A stretch of 64,000 nt of DNA from Citreimonas sp042096055. Its GTDB lineage: Bacteria > Pseudomonadota > Alphaproteobacteria > Rhodobacterales > Rhodobacteraceae. The translations under genes were made by a program, and so were the position numbers. Of this stretch, positions 17,184 through 24,769 are shown in pieces (position 1 is the first letter of the stretch; each line of letters begins with the position of its first letter). The DNA lies in contig NZ_JBELMH010000001.1 of assembly GCF_042096055.1 (NCBI RefSeq), positions 124,001-188,000 on the forward strand. Reading direction: 5' to 3'. Under the pieces are notes generated by a model that made no database searches, was not told where the DNA came from, and worked only from the letters and a program-made list of their open reading frames with translations.

Positions 17184-17203
17184 ACATTACCCCCGTGCCG
17201 CGA

Positions 17204-17578
17204 TCAGCCGTTGGCTTCGCGGATCTTCTCGGCGGCGTCCTTGTCGTAGGCCACGCCGTTCTGCTCGAACAGCTGGTCCAGCTCGCCCGACAGCGTCATC
17301 TCGGTGATGATGTCGCAGCCGCCCACGAACTCGCCCTTCACGTAGAGCTGCGGGATCGTCGGCCAGTCCGAGTAGTCCTTGATCCCCTGGCGGATCGCGT
17401 CGTCGGACAGCACGTTCACGTCGGCATAGTCGACGCCCATGTAGTTCAGCACGCCCGCCACGCGGCTGGAGAAGCCGCATTGCGGCATCGTCTTGGTGCC
17501 CTTCATGAACAGCACGACGGGGTTGCTCTTGACGGTCTCGTCGATGCGGTTGCGGGCGTCGGAGGTCGCTTCGGTCAT
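17204..17578 (-). CDS. grxD: Monothiol glutaredoxin Grx4 (CGFS type)
   Basis: 124 residues. FMKGTKTMPQCGFSSRVAGVL contains the CGFS active site (Cys34), and WPTIPQLYVKGEFVGGCDI provides the glutathione-binding TIPQ and GG residues. Monothiol glutaredoxins coordinate a shared [2Fe-2S] cluster and pass it to client proteins, often with BolA. The bolA gene lies just upstream in the same transcription unit, and the ATG overlaps the stop of the intervening small gene (ATGA), so the three are probably co-translated. An unusual extended N-terminus is absent; length is normal. Confidence 0.92.
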   Translation of the reverse strand: MTEATSDARNRIDETVKSNPVVLFMKGTKTMPQCGFSSRVAGVLNYMGVDYADVNVLSDDAIRQGIKDYSDWPTIPQLYVKGEFVGGCDIITEMTLSGELDQLFEQNGVAYDKDAAEKIREANG

Positions 17579-17826
17579 GTCTTTCGGTCCTTCGGAATGA
17601 ACAGGCGGGCATATTCCTGCGGGTCGCGCGGCACCCGGTACTGGGCCGAGTGCCCCCCGCCGCCCCCGCCCGAGTGATAGGAGGCGTCGATCACGTGGTA
17701 GCCGGTCCCGGGGGCGCTGCCCCGGCGGCCATGTGGGTCGTGGCGCACGGCCTGCCGCGCGCGCAGGCCCGCCACCAGCACGATCAGCGCGCAGAGCAGG
17801 CCGATGATCGCGCCGGAGATGGTCAA
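17575..17826 (-). CDS. Small membrane protein between bolA and grxD
   Basis: 83 residues with one N-terminal transmembrane helix (about 3-23, ISGAIIGLLCALIVLVAGL), followed by a glycine-rich segment (HSGGGGGGHS) and a basic C-terminus ending KDRKT. It starts with TTG overlapping the bolA stop (TTGA) and its TGA overlaps the grxD ATG, so it is boxed between the two iron-sulfur partners with no spacer. I do not recognise a family. Its placement suggests a link to Grx4-BolA function, but it could be a passenger gene. Confidence 0.62.
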   Translation of the reverse strand: MTISGAIIGLLCALIVLVAGLRARQAVRHDPHGRRGSAPGTGYHVIDASYHSGGGGGGHSAQYRVPRDPQEYARLFIPKDRKT

Positions 17827-18059
17827 TCCGGCGCCCGTGTCGTCAGCGCCAGCGCGTGCAGCGCGCCGTCGGGGCCATCCATCCGGCCCTTCAGTGCGGC
17901 GTAGACCGCGCGCTGCTGCTGGACCCGGTTCTTGCCGCGAAAGGATTCGTCGATGACCATCGCGGACATGTGCACGCCATCGTCGCCCTCGACGACGATC
18001 TTGGCGTCCGGAAAGCTCTCGCGCAGCAGGTCCTCGATCTCATGGGCATGCATCGGCAT
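17823..18059 (-). CDS. bolA: BolA/IbaG-family protein
   Basis: 78 residues starting MPMHAHEIEDLLRESFPDAK with the BolA-fold signature SFRGKNRVQQQRAVYAAL and the conserved His near the C-terminus (ALHALAL). BolA proteins bind [2Fe-2S] clusters together with monothiol glutaredoxins and act in iron homeostasis and cluster delivery. A GGAG ribosome site lies 9 bases before the ATG. The downstream small gene and grxD overlap head to tail with it. The frame is open further upstream, but homologues start at this methionine. Confidence 0.88.
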   Translation of the reverse strand: MPMHAHEIEDLLRESFPDAKIVVEGDDGVHMSAMVIDESFRGKNRVQQQRAVYAALKGRMDGPDGALHALALTTRAPD

Positions 18060-18125
18060 CCGACGTCTCCGGTTGGCTACGAGTGAAAAGTAGGTTCGCG
18101 CGCCGGCTGGCGCAAGCATTGTCGG

Positions 18126-18635
18126 CTAGCGGCGCACCGCCAGCGCGTTGGTGGCGCCCACGACGCGGATCTGCGTCACGCCGGCCAGCTGCTGGTCGGA
18201 CAGGTCCACAGCCGCGGTCAGCGTGCGGGCAAGCTCGGTGCCCACCGGGGCGGGTTGCAGCCGGGCGCGCAGCTCGAAGCTCAGCACGCCGGCCTCAGGC
18301 AGGTCCGCGACGGGCACCAGGCGCACCGCCCAGGGGCCCAGTCGCTCGGCCACGCCGGTGGCGCGCACGATGGCGCCGCCGGGGCGGCGTTCGACCGCCA
18401 GGTCCTCGATCCGCATCACCGGCTGGCCGGCATAGACCACCGGCTCGTCGCAGCGGAAGATCGAGGCGCGGCGGCGCGGGATCAGCGGGTTGGCGGCCTC
18501 GGTGGCGTCGGTCGCGACCGCGACGGGCTCGGCCCGGCCGAACCAGTTGAACGGGTTGACCCGGCTTTCGCGCAGGCCGGCGCAGCCGCCCAGCACCATC
18601 GCCGCAACCACCGCTCCCGCCACCGTTCTGACCAT
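18126..18635 (-). CDS. Rhodobacterales-type lipoprotein of unknown function
   Basis: 169 residues with a lipoprotein signal peptide (MVRTVAGAVVAAMVLGGCAG; lipobox LGGC, lipidated Cys at about residue 17). Next come NPFNWFGRAEP and NPLIPRRRASIF, a pair of motifs I associate with hypothetical lipoproteins of Rhodobacteraceae. The rest looks beta-rich with no known domain. It lies 66 bases upstream of bolA on the same strand and may share its promoter. Expected location is the cell envelope, inner face of the outer membrane or periplasm. The function is unknown. Confidence 0.72.
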   Translation of the reverse strand: MVRTVAGAVVAAMVLGGCAGLRESRVNPFNWFGRAEPVAVATDATEAANPLIPRRRASIFRCDEPVVYAGQPVMRIEDLAVERRPGGAIVRATGVAERLGPWAVRLVPVADLPEAGVLSFELRARLQPAPVGTELARTLTAAVDLSDQQLAGVTQIRVVGATNALAVRR

Positions 18636-18749
18636 GCACAAGCCCTTTCGGCCCAACGCCCCTTTGACTGTCACTCGCCTAGCGCATATCCCCTCGCTTG
18701 AAAAGCGCCCAGGCGCCGCGCGCCGCGTCGCACAAGGAAAGGACCGGCC

Positions 18750-19160
18750 ATGGCTCAGCAAGCCTTCGAGGACGTGGTCGAGGATTTCGAGTTCCTCGAC
18801 GACTGGGAAGACCGCTACCGCATGGTGATCGAGATGGGCAAGGCGATGGACCCGCTGCCCGACGCGCTCAAGGTGCCCGCCACCAAGGTCGAGGGCTGCG
18901 CCAGCCAGGTCTGGCTGCACCCCCGGATCGAGGCCGGCACCTTCCACTTCGAGGGCGACAGCGACGCGCTGATCGTGCGCGGGCTGATCGCGGTGCTGCA
19001 CCGGCTCTACGACGGCCTGCCGGTGGCCGAGGTCCCAGCGGTCGACGCCAAGGCCGAGATGGGCCGCCTCGGCCTGACCGAGGCGCTGTCGGCGCAGCGC
19101 TCGAACGGGCTGCGCGCGATGATCGAACGGATCCGCACCGAGGCCGCGAACGCGGCCTGA
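18750..19160 (+). CDS. sufE: Cysteine desulfuration protein SufE
   Basis: 136 residues (MAQQAFEDVVEDFEFLDDWE...). The SufE active-site motif VEGCASQVWLHP carries Cys50, which accepts persulfide sulfur from the SufS desulfurase for iron-sulfur cluster assembly. A GGAAAGGA ribosome site precedes the ATG. Divergent from the lipoprotein-bolA-grxD unit, it forms part of an iron-sulfur neighbourhood. Its last codons (EAANAA, stop) are the first unit of a hairpin repeat array that continues past the gene. Confidence 0.93.
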   Translation: MAQQAFEDVVEDFEFLDDWEDRYRMVIEMGKAMDPLPDALKVPATKVEGCASQVWLHPRIEAGTFHFEGDSDALIVRGLIAVLHRLYDGLPVAEVPAVDAKAEMGRLGLTEALSAQRSNGLRAMIERIRTEAANAA

Positions 19161-19292
19161 ACACGGGCAGGGGCCGCGAACGCGGCCTGACCAAGGCGGG
19201 GGCCGCGAACGCGGCCTGAAGACGGGAAGGGGCCGCGCACGCGGCCTGACCAAGGCAGGGGTCGCGCACGCGGCCCGAACAAGGCCCGCGGC
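19142..19292 (+). repeat. Nested tandem array of hairpin repeats at the sufE 3' end
   Basis: Five units start at 19142, 19172, 19201, 19231 and 19261, each 29-30 bases. Units 1-4 contain a perfect palindrome, GGCCGCG-AA-CGCGGCC or GGCCGCG-CA-CGCGGCC, then TGA; unit 5 is degenerate. The spacers alternate: units 1 and 3 share ACACGGGCAGG/AGACGGGAAGG, units 2 and 4 share CCAAGGCGGG/CCAAGGCAGGG, so a 60-bp pair was duplicated. The first unit is the coding end of sufE, showing where the array came from. Each unit would form a short hairpin in the sufE mRNA tail. Confidence 0.85.
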
Positions 19293-19378
19293 CACGGGCT
19301 GAACGCGCCCCACGCCCGCGGCCGGGCGCGGAAACCGTCGCGGTTTCCGGCCGCCGGGCCGCACCGGAGCGCGCGCCT

Positions 19379-20682
19379 TCAGCCGCCGCGCAGCCAGCGC
19401 AGGATCTCGCCGCGGTTGCCGTCCAGCTCGGGCGCCGGCGGGCGGGTCGTGGGATCGGNNNNNNNNNNNNNNNNNNNNNNNNNNNNNNNNNNNNNNNNNN
19501 NNNNNNNNNNNNNNNNNNNNNNNNNNNNNNNNNNNNNNNNNNNNNNNNNNNNNNNNNNATCTCGCCGCGGTTGCCGTCCAGCTCGGGCGCCGGCGGGCGG
19601 GTCGTGGGATCGGCCGCGTCGCTCATCTTGATCGGGTTGCCCGCCGCCTTGAAGGCCGGCCGGCCGTTGCGGTCCAGCACGTCCACCAGCATGTTGCGCG
19701 CCTGGACCTGCGGGTCCTTCAGCACCTGGTCCATGGTCTGGATCGCGCCGGTGGGCACGCCGGCGGCAGTCAGCCGGGCGATCCAGTGGGCGCGCGTGTG
19801 CTCGATCGTCACAGCCTCGATCAGCCGCTTGAGCAGCCGGGCGTTCTGCACCCGCGCGGGATTGGTGGCGAAGCGGTCGTCGCCGTCCAGCGGCAGCGCC
19901 AGCGCGATGCACAGCTTCTCGAACAGCGCGTCGTTGCCGGCGGCGATCACGAACAGCCCGTCGCTGGCGTGGAACGTCTCGAAGGGCGCGATCAGCGGGT
20001 GGCGCGCGCCCGAGGGCTGCGGCGCCTTGCCGGTCACCGTGGTCAGCGCGATCGCGTGTTCCAGGATCGCCACCTGGCTGTCCAGCATCGACACATCGAC
20101 GCGCCGCCCGCCGCCACCCCGCGCGCGGTCCACCAGCGCCGCCAGGATCCCCTGGCTCAGGAACATCCCCGCCACGATGTCGCCGATCGAGGCGCCGACG
20201 CGCACCGGATCGCGCCCCTTTTCGCCGGTGATCGACATCACCCCGCCGCGCGCCTGCACCACCATGTCGTAGGCCGGGCGCTTCGAGTCCGGCCCGGTCT
20301 GGCCGAAGCCCGACACCGCGGCGTGCACAAGTTGCGGGAAGGCCGCGTGCAGGTCGGCCCAGCCATAGCCCAGCCGGTCCATCACGCCGGGGCGGAAGTT
20401 CTCGACCAGCACGTCGGCGCGGACCAGCAGCTCCTCGAAGATCGCGCGATCCTCGTCGGCCTTCAGGTCCAGCGCGATCGAGCTCTTGCCGTGGTTGAGC
20501 GCGGCGAAATAGGCCGACTTGCCGTCCTTGAAGGGCGGGAAGGCGCGCGTGTCGTCGCCGATCCCCGGACGCTCGACCTTGATCACCTTGGCGCCCATGT
20601 CGGCCAGCGTCATGGTGCAGAACGGTCCAGCCAGGACATGGCTGAGATCCAGGATCACGTATCCGGCAAGCGGCAGGGTCAT
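19379..20682 (-). CDS. CaiB/BaiF-type CoA-transferase (interrupted by assembly gap)
   Basis: A class III CoA-transferase starting MTLPLAGYVILDLSHVLAGP. It contains the CoA-transferase motifs LADMGAKVIKVERP, ENFRPGVMDRLGY and YDMVVQARGG, and the catalytic aspartate Asp168 in GASIGDIVAG. Such enzymes transfer CoA between acyl donors and carboxylic acids in the cytoplasm; the substrate is unknown. The reading frame runs into a 100-N gap at 19559. A 55-base sequence just before the gap is repeated just after it, where it continues in another frame to ...EILRWLRGG and a stop at 19379. Removing one copy and the N run (155 bases) restores one intact frame. A GGGAA motif precedes the start. Confidence 0.8.
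19404..19613. other. Scaffold gap (100 N, 19459-19558) flanked by a 55-bp duplicate
   Basis: Positions 19404-19458 and 19559-19613 are identical 55-base sequences on either side of exactly 100 N. Exact repeats at both contig ends with a default-sized gap are what results when a scaffolder fails to merge overlapping contigs. Collapsing them restores the CoA-transferase reading frame, so true missing DNA is unlikely. Confidence 0.88.
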
Positions 20683-21051
20683 GGGGAATTCCCGATAGAA
20701 AAGCTTGCCCGCATTACAACGTGACGGCGAGCCGGACAGCAAGGCCCGCAGCCGCGCGGCGCGAAACTTTGCCCGCAAGCGCCGGAGAATGCGTCATTTC
20801 CGCCGCGCCCGCCGCCGCGCCGGATCCGGCTCGTCCCGGTCTGCCTGCAGCACCCCCAGCGTCGCGCCCGGCGCCGCACGCAAGGCCTGCCCATCTCTAT
20901 CAGCATACCTGATCAGCATACTTGGGCACGCCTCGCCACGCCGCTCCGAGGTAATCGCTGCCATGCCGCGGACCACCCCGCCGCCTCACGGCGCCACCGC
21001 ACCGCGGCGCGCCTCCCGCGCCGCCTCGACCGCGCGCCCCGCCACCTTGCA
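20683..21051. other. Intergenic region upstream of the CoA-transferase
   Basis: No convincing gene is seen. The only structured sequence is a 13-base tandem repeat at 20899-20924 (ATCAGCATACCTG, ATCAGCATACTTG), which is AT-richer than its surroundings and could be a regulator site. A 60-codon minus-strand frame at 20794-20976 has no family match I recognise. Confidence 0.4.
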
Positions 21052-21111
21052 TCTTTGGTCCCCAAATATTCCGGGGGAGTCGCGCGCCAGCGCGACGGGG
21101 GCAGCGCCCCC
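21052..21111 (+). repeat. Dispersed intergenic element, copy B
   Basis: The fixed left part is ATCTTTGGTCCCCAAATATT followed by CCGGGGGA. The variable stem is GTCGCGC-GCCA-GCGCGAC (21079-21096) and the closing hairpin is GGGGGC-AGC-GCCCCC. It lies between the divergent CoA-transferase and guaB genes, 126 bases before the guaB leader element. Confidence 0.85.
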
Positions 21112-21177
21112 GGCTCCGCTCCACCCCGCGACCCGCCCTCGAACCTGCTCCGGGCCGGCATTCCGAAACCCGCCCCT

Positions 21178-21252
21178 TCGTGAACGAAAGGTAAAGCCGT
21201 CCCTGCAAGATTGATTTTCCTGACCCGCATGCGTGTCCCATCGTGGGACACC
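21178..21252 (+). promoter_or_regulatory. guaB upstream element shared with rplY
   Basis: A stretch containing CGTGAA, CTGCAAG, TTGATTTTCCT, CGCATGC and the perfect palindrome TGTCCCA-TCG-TGGGACA (21234-21250). The same ordered blocks occur on the minus strand upstream of rplY (51245-51311). It ends about 95 bases before the guaB start. A promoter with a palindromic operator or a shared leader is inferred. Confidence 0.65.
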
Positions 21253-21345
21253 GCGACCGGGCGCCGCGCCGGCGTTTTCGGCTTTCCCCCGCGTCCGACC
21301 CGTGCGATAGGGACGCGCCAACCGAACCCTCCCAAGGAGACCCCC

Positions 21346-22794
21346 ATGGAGATTCGCGAGGCGCTCACCTTCGACGACGTCCTTCTGGTACCCGCCGCGT
21401 CCGACGTGCTGCCGGGCACCGCCGACACGCGCACCCGGGTCACGCGCTCCATCGCGCTCAACATCCCGCTGCTGAGCTCGGCCATGGACACGGTCACCGA
21501 ATCGCGCATGGCGATCACCATGGCGCAGGTGGGGGGCATCGGGGTGATCCACCGCAACCTCGACGTCGAGACGCAGGCCCGCGAGGTCCGGCGCGTGAAG
21601 CGGTTCGAATCCGGAATCGTCTACAACCCGGTCACGCTGACCCCGAACCAGACGCTGGCCGACGCCAAGGCGCTGACCGAACGCTACGGCTTCACCGGTT
21701 TCCCGGTGGTGGACGAGAAGCGCCGCGTAGTCGGGATCGTCACCAACCGCGACATGCGCTTCGCCCAGCGCGACGACACGCCGGTCCACGTGATGATGAC
21801 CGCGGACAACCTCGCCATCCTGCGCGAACCCGCCGACCGGGCCGAGGCCATCGACCTCATGCGCTCGCGCCGGATCGAGAAGCTGCTGGTCACCGACGCC
21901 GACGGCAAGCTGACCGGCCTGCTGACGCTGAAGGACACCGAACAGGCCGTGGTCAATCCGACCGCCTGCAAGGACGATCTGGGCCGGCTGCGCGTGGCCG
22001 CCGCCTCGACCGTGGGCGACGCGGGTTTCGCCCGGTCCGAGGCACTCATCGACGCCGGCGTCGACCTGGTGGTCATCGACACGGCACACGGCCATTCCAA
22101 GGGCGTGGCCGAGGCCGTCCGCCGCATCAAGGCGCTGTCGAACGAGGTGCAGGTGGTTGCCGGCAACGTCGCCACCGCCGAGGCGACGCGCGCCCTGATC
22201 GACGCGGGCGCCGACGCCATCAAGGTCGGCATCGGTCCCGGCAGCATCTGCACCACCCGCATGGTCGCGGGCGTGGGCGTGCCGCAGCTGACCGCGATCA
22301 TGGATTGCGCGCAGGCGGCCGGCGACGTGCCGGTGATCGCCGACGGCGGCATCAAGTTCTCGGGCGATTTCGCCAAGGCCATCGCGGCGGGCGCGTCCTG
22401 CGCCATGGTCGGCAGCATGATCGCCGGCACCGACGAGTCCCCGGGCGAGGTGATCCTGTACCAGGGCCGCAGCTTCAAGGCGTACCGGGGCATGGGCAGC
22501 ATGGCCGCGATGGCGCAGGGCTCGGCCGACCGGTATTTCCAGAAGGACGCCGCCAGCGACAAGCTCGTCCCCGAGGGGATCGAGGGGCAGGTGCCCTACA
22601 AGGGGTCGGCGACGGCGGTGCTGCACCAGCTCGTCGGCGGCCTGCGCGCCGCGATGGGCTATACCGGCTGCGCCACGGTGGACGAGATGCGCAGCCAGTG
22701 CAGCTTCGTGAAGATCACCAATGCCGGGCTCAAGGAAAGCCACGTGCATGACGTGGTCATAACGCGCGAAAGCCCGAACTACCGCATCGGCTAA
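21346..22794 (+). CDS. guaB: Inosine-5'-monophosphate dehydrogenase
   Basis: 482 residues. TFDDVLLVPA at the N-terminus, two CBS domains at about 95-200, the catalytic loop GPGSICTTRMV with Cys302 and the substrate motif DGGIKFSGDFAKAI identify IMPDH, which makes XMP from IMP with NAD+, the committed step to GMP. An AAGGAGA ribosome site lies 6 bases before the ATG. A strong terminator follows at 22814. The upstream region holds a palindromic element shared with rplY, which may tie guanine synthesis to growth rate. Confidence 0.96.
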   Translation: MEIREALTFDDVLLVPAASDVLPGTADTRTRVTRSIALNIPLLSSAMDTVTESRMAITMAQVGGIGVIHRNLDVETQAREVRRVKRFESGIVYNPVTLTPNQTLADAKALTERYGFTGFPVVDEKRRVVGIVTNRDMRFAQRDDTPVHVMMTADNLAILREPADRAEAIDLMRSRRIEKLLVTDADGKLTGLLTLKDTEQAVVNPTACKDDLGRLRVAAASTVGDAGFARSEALIDAGVDLVVIDTAHGHSKGVAEAVRRIKALSNEVQVVAGNVATAEATRALIDAGADAIKVGIGPGSICTTRMVAGVGVPQLTAIMDCAQAAGDVPVIADGGIKFSGDFAKAIAAGASCAMVGSMIAGTDESPGEVILYQGRSFKAYRGMGSMAAMAQGSADRYFQKDAASDKLVPEGIEGQVPYKGSATAVLHQLVGGLRAAMGYTGCATVDEMRSQCSFVKITNAGLKESHVHDVVITRESPNYRIG

Positions 22795-22813
22795 GGCCGA
22801 CCGGTTAGAAAAT

Positions 22814-22848
22814 GATCGCGGAAGCCGCACAGGCTTTCGCGGTCTTTT
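22814..22848 (+). terminator. Rho-independent terminator of guaB
   Basis: A 13-bp stem (22814-22826 with 22832-22844, two G-U pairs) has a 5-base loop GCACA and is followed by TTTTC. It begins 19 bases after the guaB stop codon and separates guaB from the ars operon. Confidence 0.85.
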
Positions 22849-22907
22849 CATGTGGGGGTCGTACGGTCCTTCCTTCAGCTTGAGGTGAAACTCGGCCTTG
22901 TCTCGAA

Positions 22908-22935
22908 CCATATTTCTAATATTCTCGAAATATGG
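22908..22935 (+). promoter_or_regulatory. ArsR-type operator overlapping the arsRC start codon
   Basis: A perfect inverted repeat CCATATTTC-N10-GAAATATGG (22908-22916 with 22927-22935) in a locally AT-rich patch. The right arm contains the ATG of the arsR-arsC gene at 22932. Such dyads are typical ArsR/SmtB operators. No Shine-Dalgarno sequence precedes the ATG, so the message may be leaderless, with the operator at the start point of transcription. Confidence 0.72.
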
Positions 22936-23774
22936 AAACGCTGATTCCCACCCGCCTCGCCACGCTTGGTCATCCACACCGGCTTGCGATCTTCCGCCTT
23001 CTGATGCGGCGGTACCCCGACCGTGTCTCGGCGGGTGAGATCGCGCAGGCGCTGGACCTGAAGCCGTCGACGCTGTCGTCCTACCTGTCGAGCCTGATGC
23101 AGGCCGGGCTGATCGACCAGACGCGCGAGGGCACCTCGCTGCGCTACGCGATCGCCATGACCGAGGTGCAGCGCACCTTCGACTACCTGCTCCTCGACTG
23201 CTGCCGCGGTCGGCCCGAGCTTTGCTCTTCCACGCCCCTGCCAAAGATGGAAAACCCGCCGATGTCCGACCAGAAGTACAAGGTGCTCTTCATCTGCACC
23301 GGCAACTCCGCCCGCTCGATCTTTGCCGAATCCATCCTGCGGCACGAGGCCGGCGACCGGTTCGAGGCCCATTCCGCCGGTACTAGGCCGCGGTCCGAGC
23401 TCAATCCCTTCGCGCTCGAGGTGCTGGAGCGGAAGGGGCACGACATTTCGGTCCTGCGCGCCAAGAACGTGGCCGAGTTGCAGGGTGCGGACGCTCCGCG
23501 CTTCGACTTCGTCTTCACGGTCTGCGACCGCGCCGCGAACGAGGATTGCCCGTCCTGGCCCGGGCAGCCGATCAGCGCGCACTGGGGCATGCCCGACCCG
23601 GTCAAGGCCGAGGGAACGGACGCTCAGAAGAGCCTGGCCTTCCAGCAATCCTATGGCGCGCTGGCCAACCGCATCCGCGCCTTCGCCGCGCTTCCCATCG
23701 CCTCGCTCGACCGAATTTCGCTTCAGCGCGCGGTCGACGACCTGGCCAGAACCGGCGCGGGAGAGCCCGCATGA
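22932..23774 (+). CDS. ArsR repressor-ArsC arsenate reductase fusion
   Basis: 280 residues in one frame. Residues 1-100 form an ArsR-type winged helix (LGHPHRLAIFRLLMRR, SAGEIAQALDLKPSTLSSYLSSL) ending in the cysteine cluster LLLDCCRGRPELC (Cys90, Cys91, Cys98), a likely As(III) site of the C-terminal-cysteine type. Residues about 115-250 form a low-molecular-weight phosphatase-fold arsenate reductase: P-loop CTGNSARS with Cys122 and the resolving cysteines Cys198 and Cys206 (VCDRAANEDCP), as in thioredoxin-linked ArsC. The fused product should repress its own operon and reduce arsenate. An internal start (MSDQKYKVLFIC) could also yield free ArsC. The ATG lies inside the operator; its TGA overlaps the next ATG. 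Confidence 0.88.
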   Translation: METLIPTRLATLGHPHRLAIFRLLMRRYPDRVSAGEIAQALDLKPSTLSSYLSSLMQAGLIDQTREGTSLRYAIAMTEVQRTFDYLLLDCCRGRPELCSSTPLPKMENPPMSDQKYKVLFICTGNSARSIFAESILRHEAGDRFEAHSAGTRPRSELNPFALEVLERKGHDISVLRAKNVAELQGADAPRFDFVFTVCDRAANEDCPSWPGQPISAHWGMPDPVKAEGTDAQKSLAFQQSYGALANRIRAFAALPIASLDRISLQRAVDDLARTGAGEPA

Positions 23775-24769
23775 CCGTCTATGCGCTGAACGGGCTGGGC
23801 CGGATCGGCAAGCTGGCGCTGAAGCCGCTGCTCGAGCGCGGGGCCGAGATTGCCTGGATCAACGACGCGATCGGCGACCCGGCGATGCACGCGCACCTGC
23901 TGGAGTTCGACACGGTCCACGGGCGCTGGGATGCGCGCTTTGAGGCGGATGCCGACAGCGTCACCATCGACGGCCGGCGGCTGCCCTTCGTCGGAGCACG
24001 TGCCATCGCGGACCTGCCGCTGGACGGCGTCGATGTGGTCATCGACTGCACGGGCGTGTTCAAGTCCGAGGCGGCGCTGGCGCCGTATTTCGAGGCGGGG
24101 GTGAAGCGCGTGATCGTGTCCGCGCCGGTCAAGGACGGCGGCGCCGCGAACATCGTCTACGGCGTGAACCACGACGTCTACGACTCCGAAACACACCGGA
24201 TCGTCACCGCGGCGTCCTGCACGACCAACTGCCTCGCGCCCGTGGTCAAGGTGGTGCACGAGGCGATCGGCATCCGCCACGGGTCGATCACCACGATCCA
24301 CGACGTGACCAACACGCAGACCATGGTCGACCGTCCCGCGAAGGATCTGCGGCGCGCACGCTCGGCGCTCAATTCCCTGATCCCGACCACGACGGGCAGC
24401 GCCACGGCGATCACGCTGATCTACCCCGAGCTCAAGGGCCGGCTGAACGGTCACGCCGTGCGCGTGCCGCTGCTCAACGCCTCGCTGACGGATTGCGTGT
24501 TCGAGCTGGAACGCGAGACGACAGCCGACGAGGTCAACGCACTGTTCGAGGCGGCGGCCGACGGTCCGTTGAAGGGCATCCTCGGCTACGAGGACCGGCC
24601 GCTGGTCTCGGCCGACTACGTCAACGACACGCGGTCGTCGATCATCGACGGGCCGTCCACGATGGTGGTGAACGGCACGCAGCTGAAGGTCTACGCCTGG
24701 TACGACAACGAGATGGGCTATGCCCACCGGCTGGTCGACGTGGCGCTGATGGTGGGGCGGGCACCATGA
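23771..24769 (+). CDS. Arsenic-operon glyceraldehyde-3-phosphate dehydrogenase
   Basis: 332 residues with the GAPDH features NGLGRIGKLALKPLLE (NAD binding), SCTTNC with catalytic Cys150 and YDNEMGYAHRLVDVAL. In ars operons this GAPDH converts glyceraldehyde 3-phosphate and arsenate to 1-arseno-3-phosphoglycerate, which ArsJ exports. Being between arsRC and arsJ, with ATGA overlaps on both sides, it almost surely has this role rather than a glycolytic one. The N-terminal dinucleotide motif is NGLGRIG instead of the usual NGFGRIG. Confidence 0.9.
   Translation: MTVYALNGLGRIGKLALKPLLERGAEIAWINDAIGDPAMHAHLLEFDTVHGRWDARFEADADSVTIDGRRLPFVGARAIADLPLDGVDVVIDCTGVFKSEAALAPYFEAGVKRVIVSAPVKDGGAANIVYGVNHDVYDSETHRIVTAASCTTNCLAPVVKVVHEAIGIRHGSITTIHDVTNTQTMVDRPAKDLRRARSALNSLIPTTTGSATAITLIYPELKGRLNGHAVRVPLLNASLTDCVFELERETTADEVNALFEAAADGPLKGILGYEDRPLVSADYVNDTRSSIIDGPSTMVVNGTQLKVYAWYDNEMGYAHRLVDVALMVGRAP

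Noticed and set aside
17040..17203. 6S RNA gene expected after zapA
   Set aside because: The region contains only a terminator hairpin and the dispersed element; there is no long imperfect hairpin with a central bubble.
19142..19292. CRISPR-like array
   Set aside because: Repeats are hairpins of about 30 bases with spacers that repeat each other in two types, and no cas genes are present.
19404..19613. 55-bp direct repeat as an attachment site (attL/attR) of a mobile element
   Set aside because: The copies flank exactly 100 N and joining them restores a gene frame; no integrase is nearby.
20794..20976. Small minus-strand frame of 60 codons upstream of the CoA-transferase
   Set aside because: No ribosome site, no family similarity that I can see and Arg-rich composition typical of random high-GC frames.
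21602..21612. GGTTCGAATCC, like a tRNA T-arm
   Set aside because: It lies inside the guaB coding sequence (codons for RFESGI) and no tRNA cloverleaf surrounds it.
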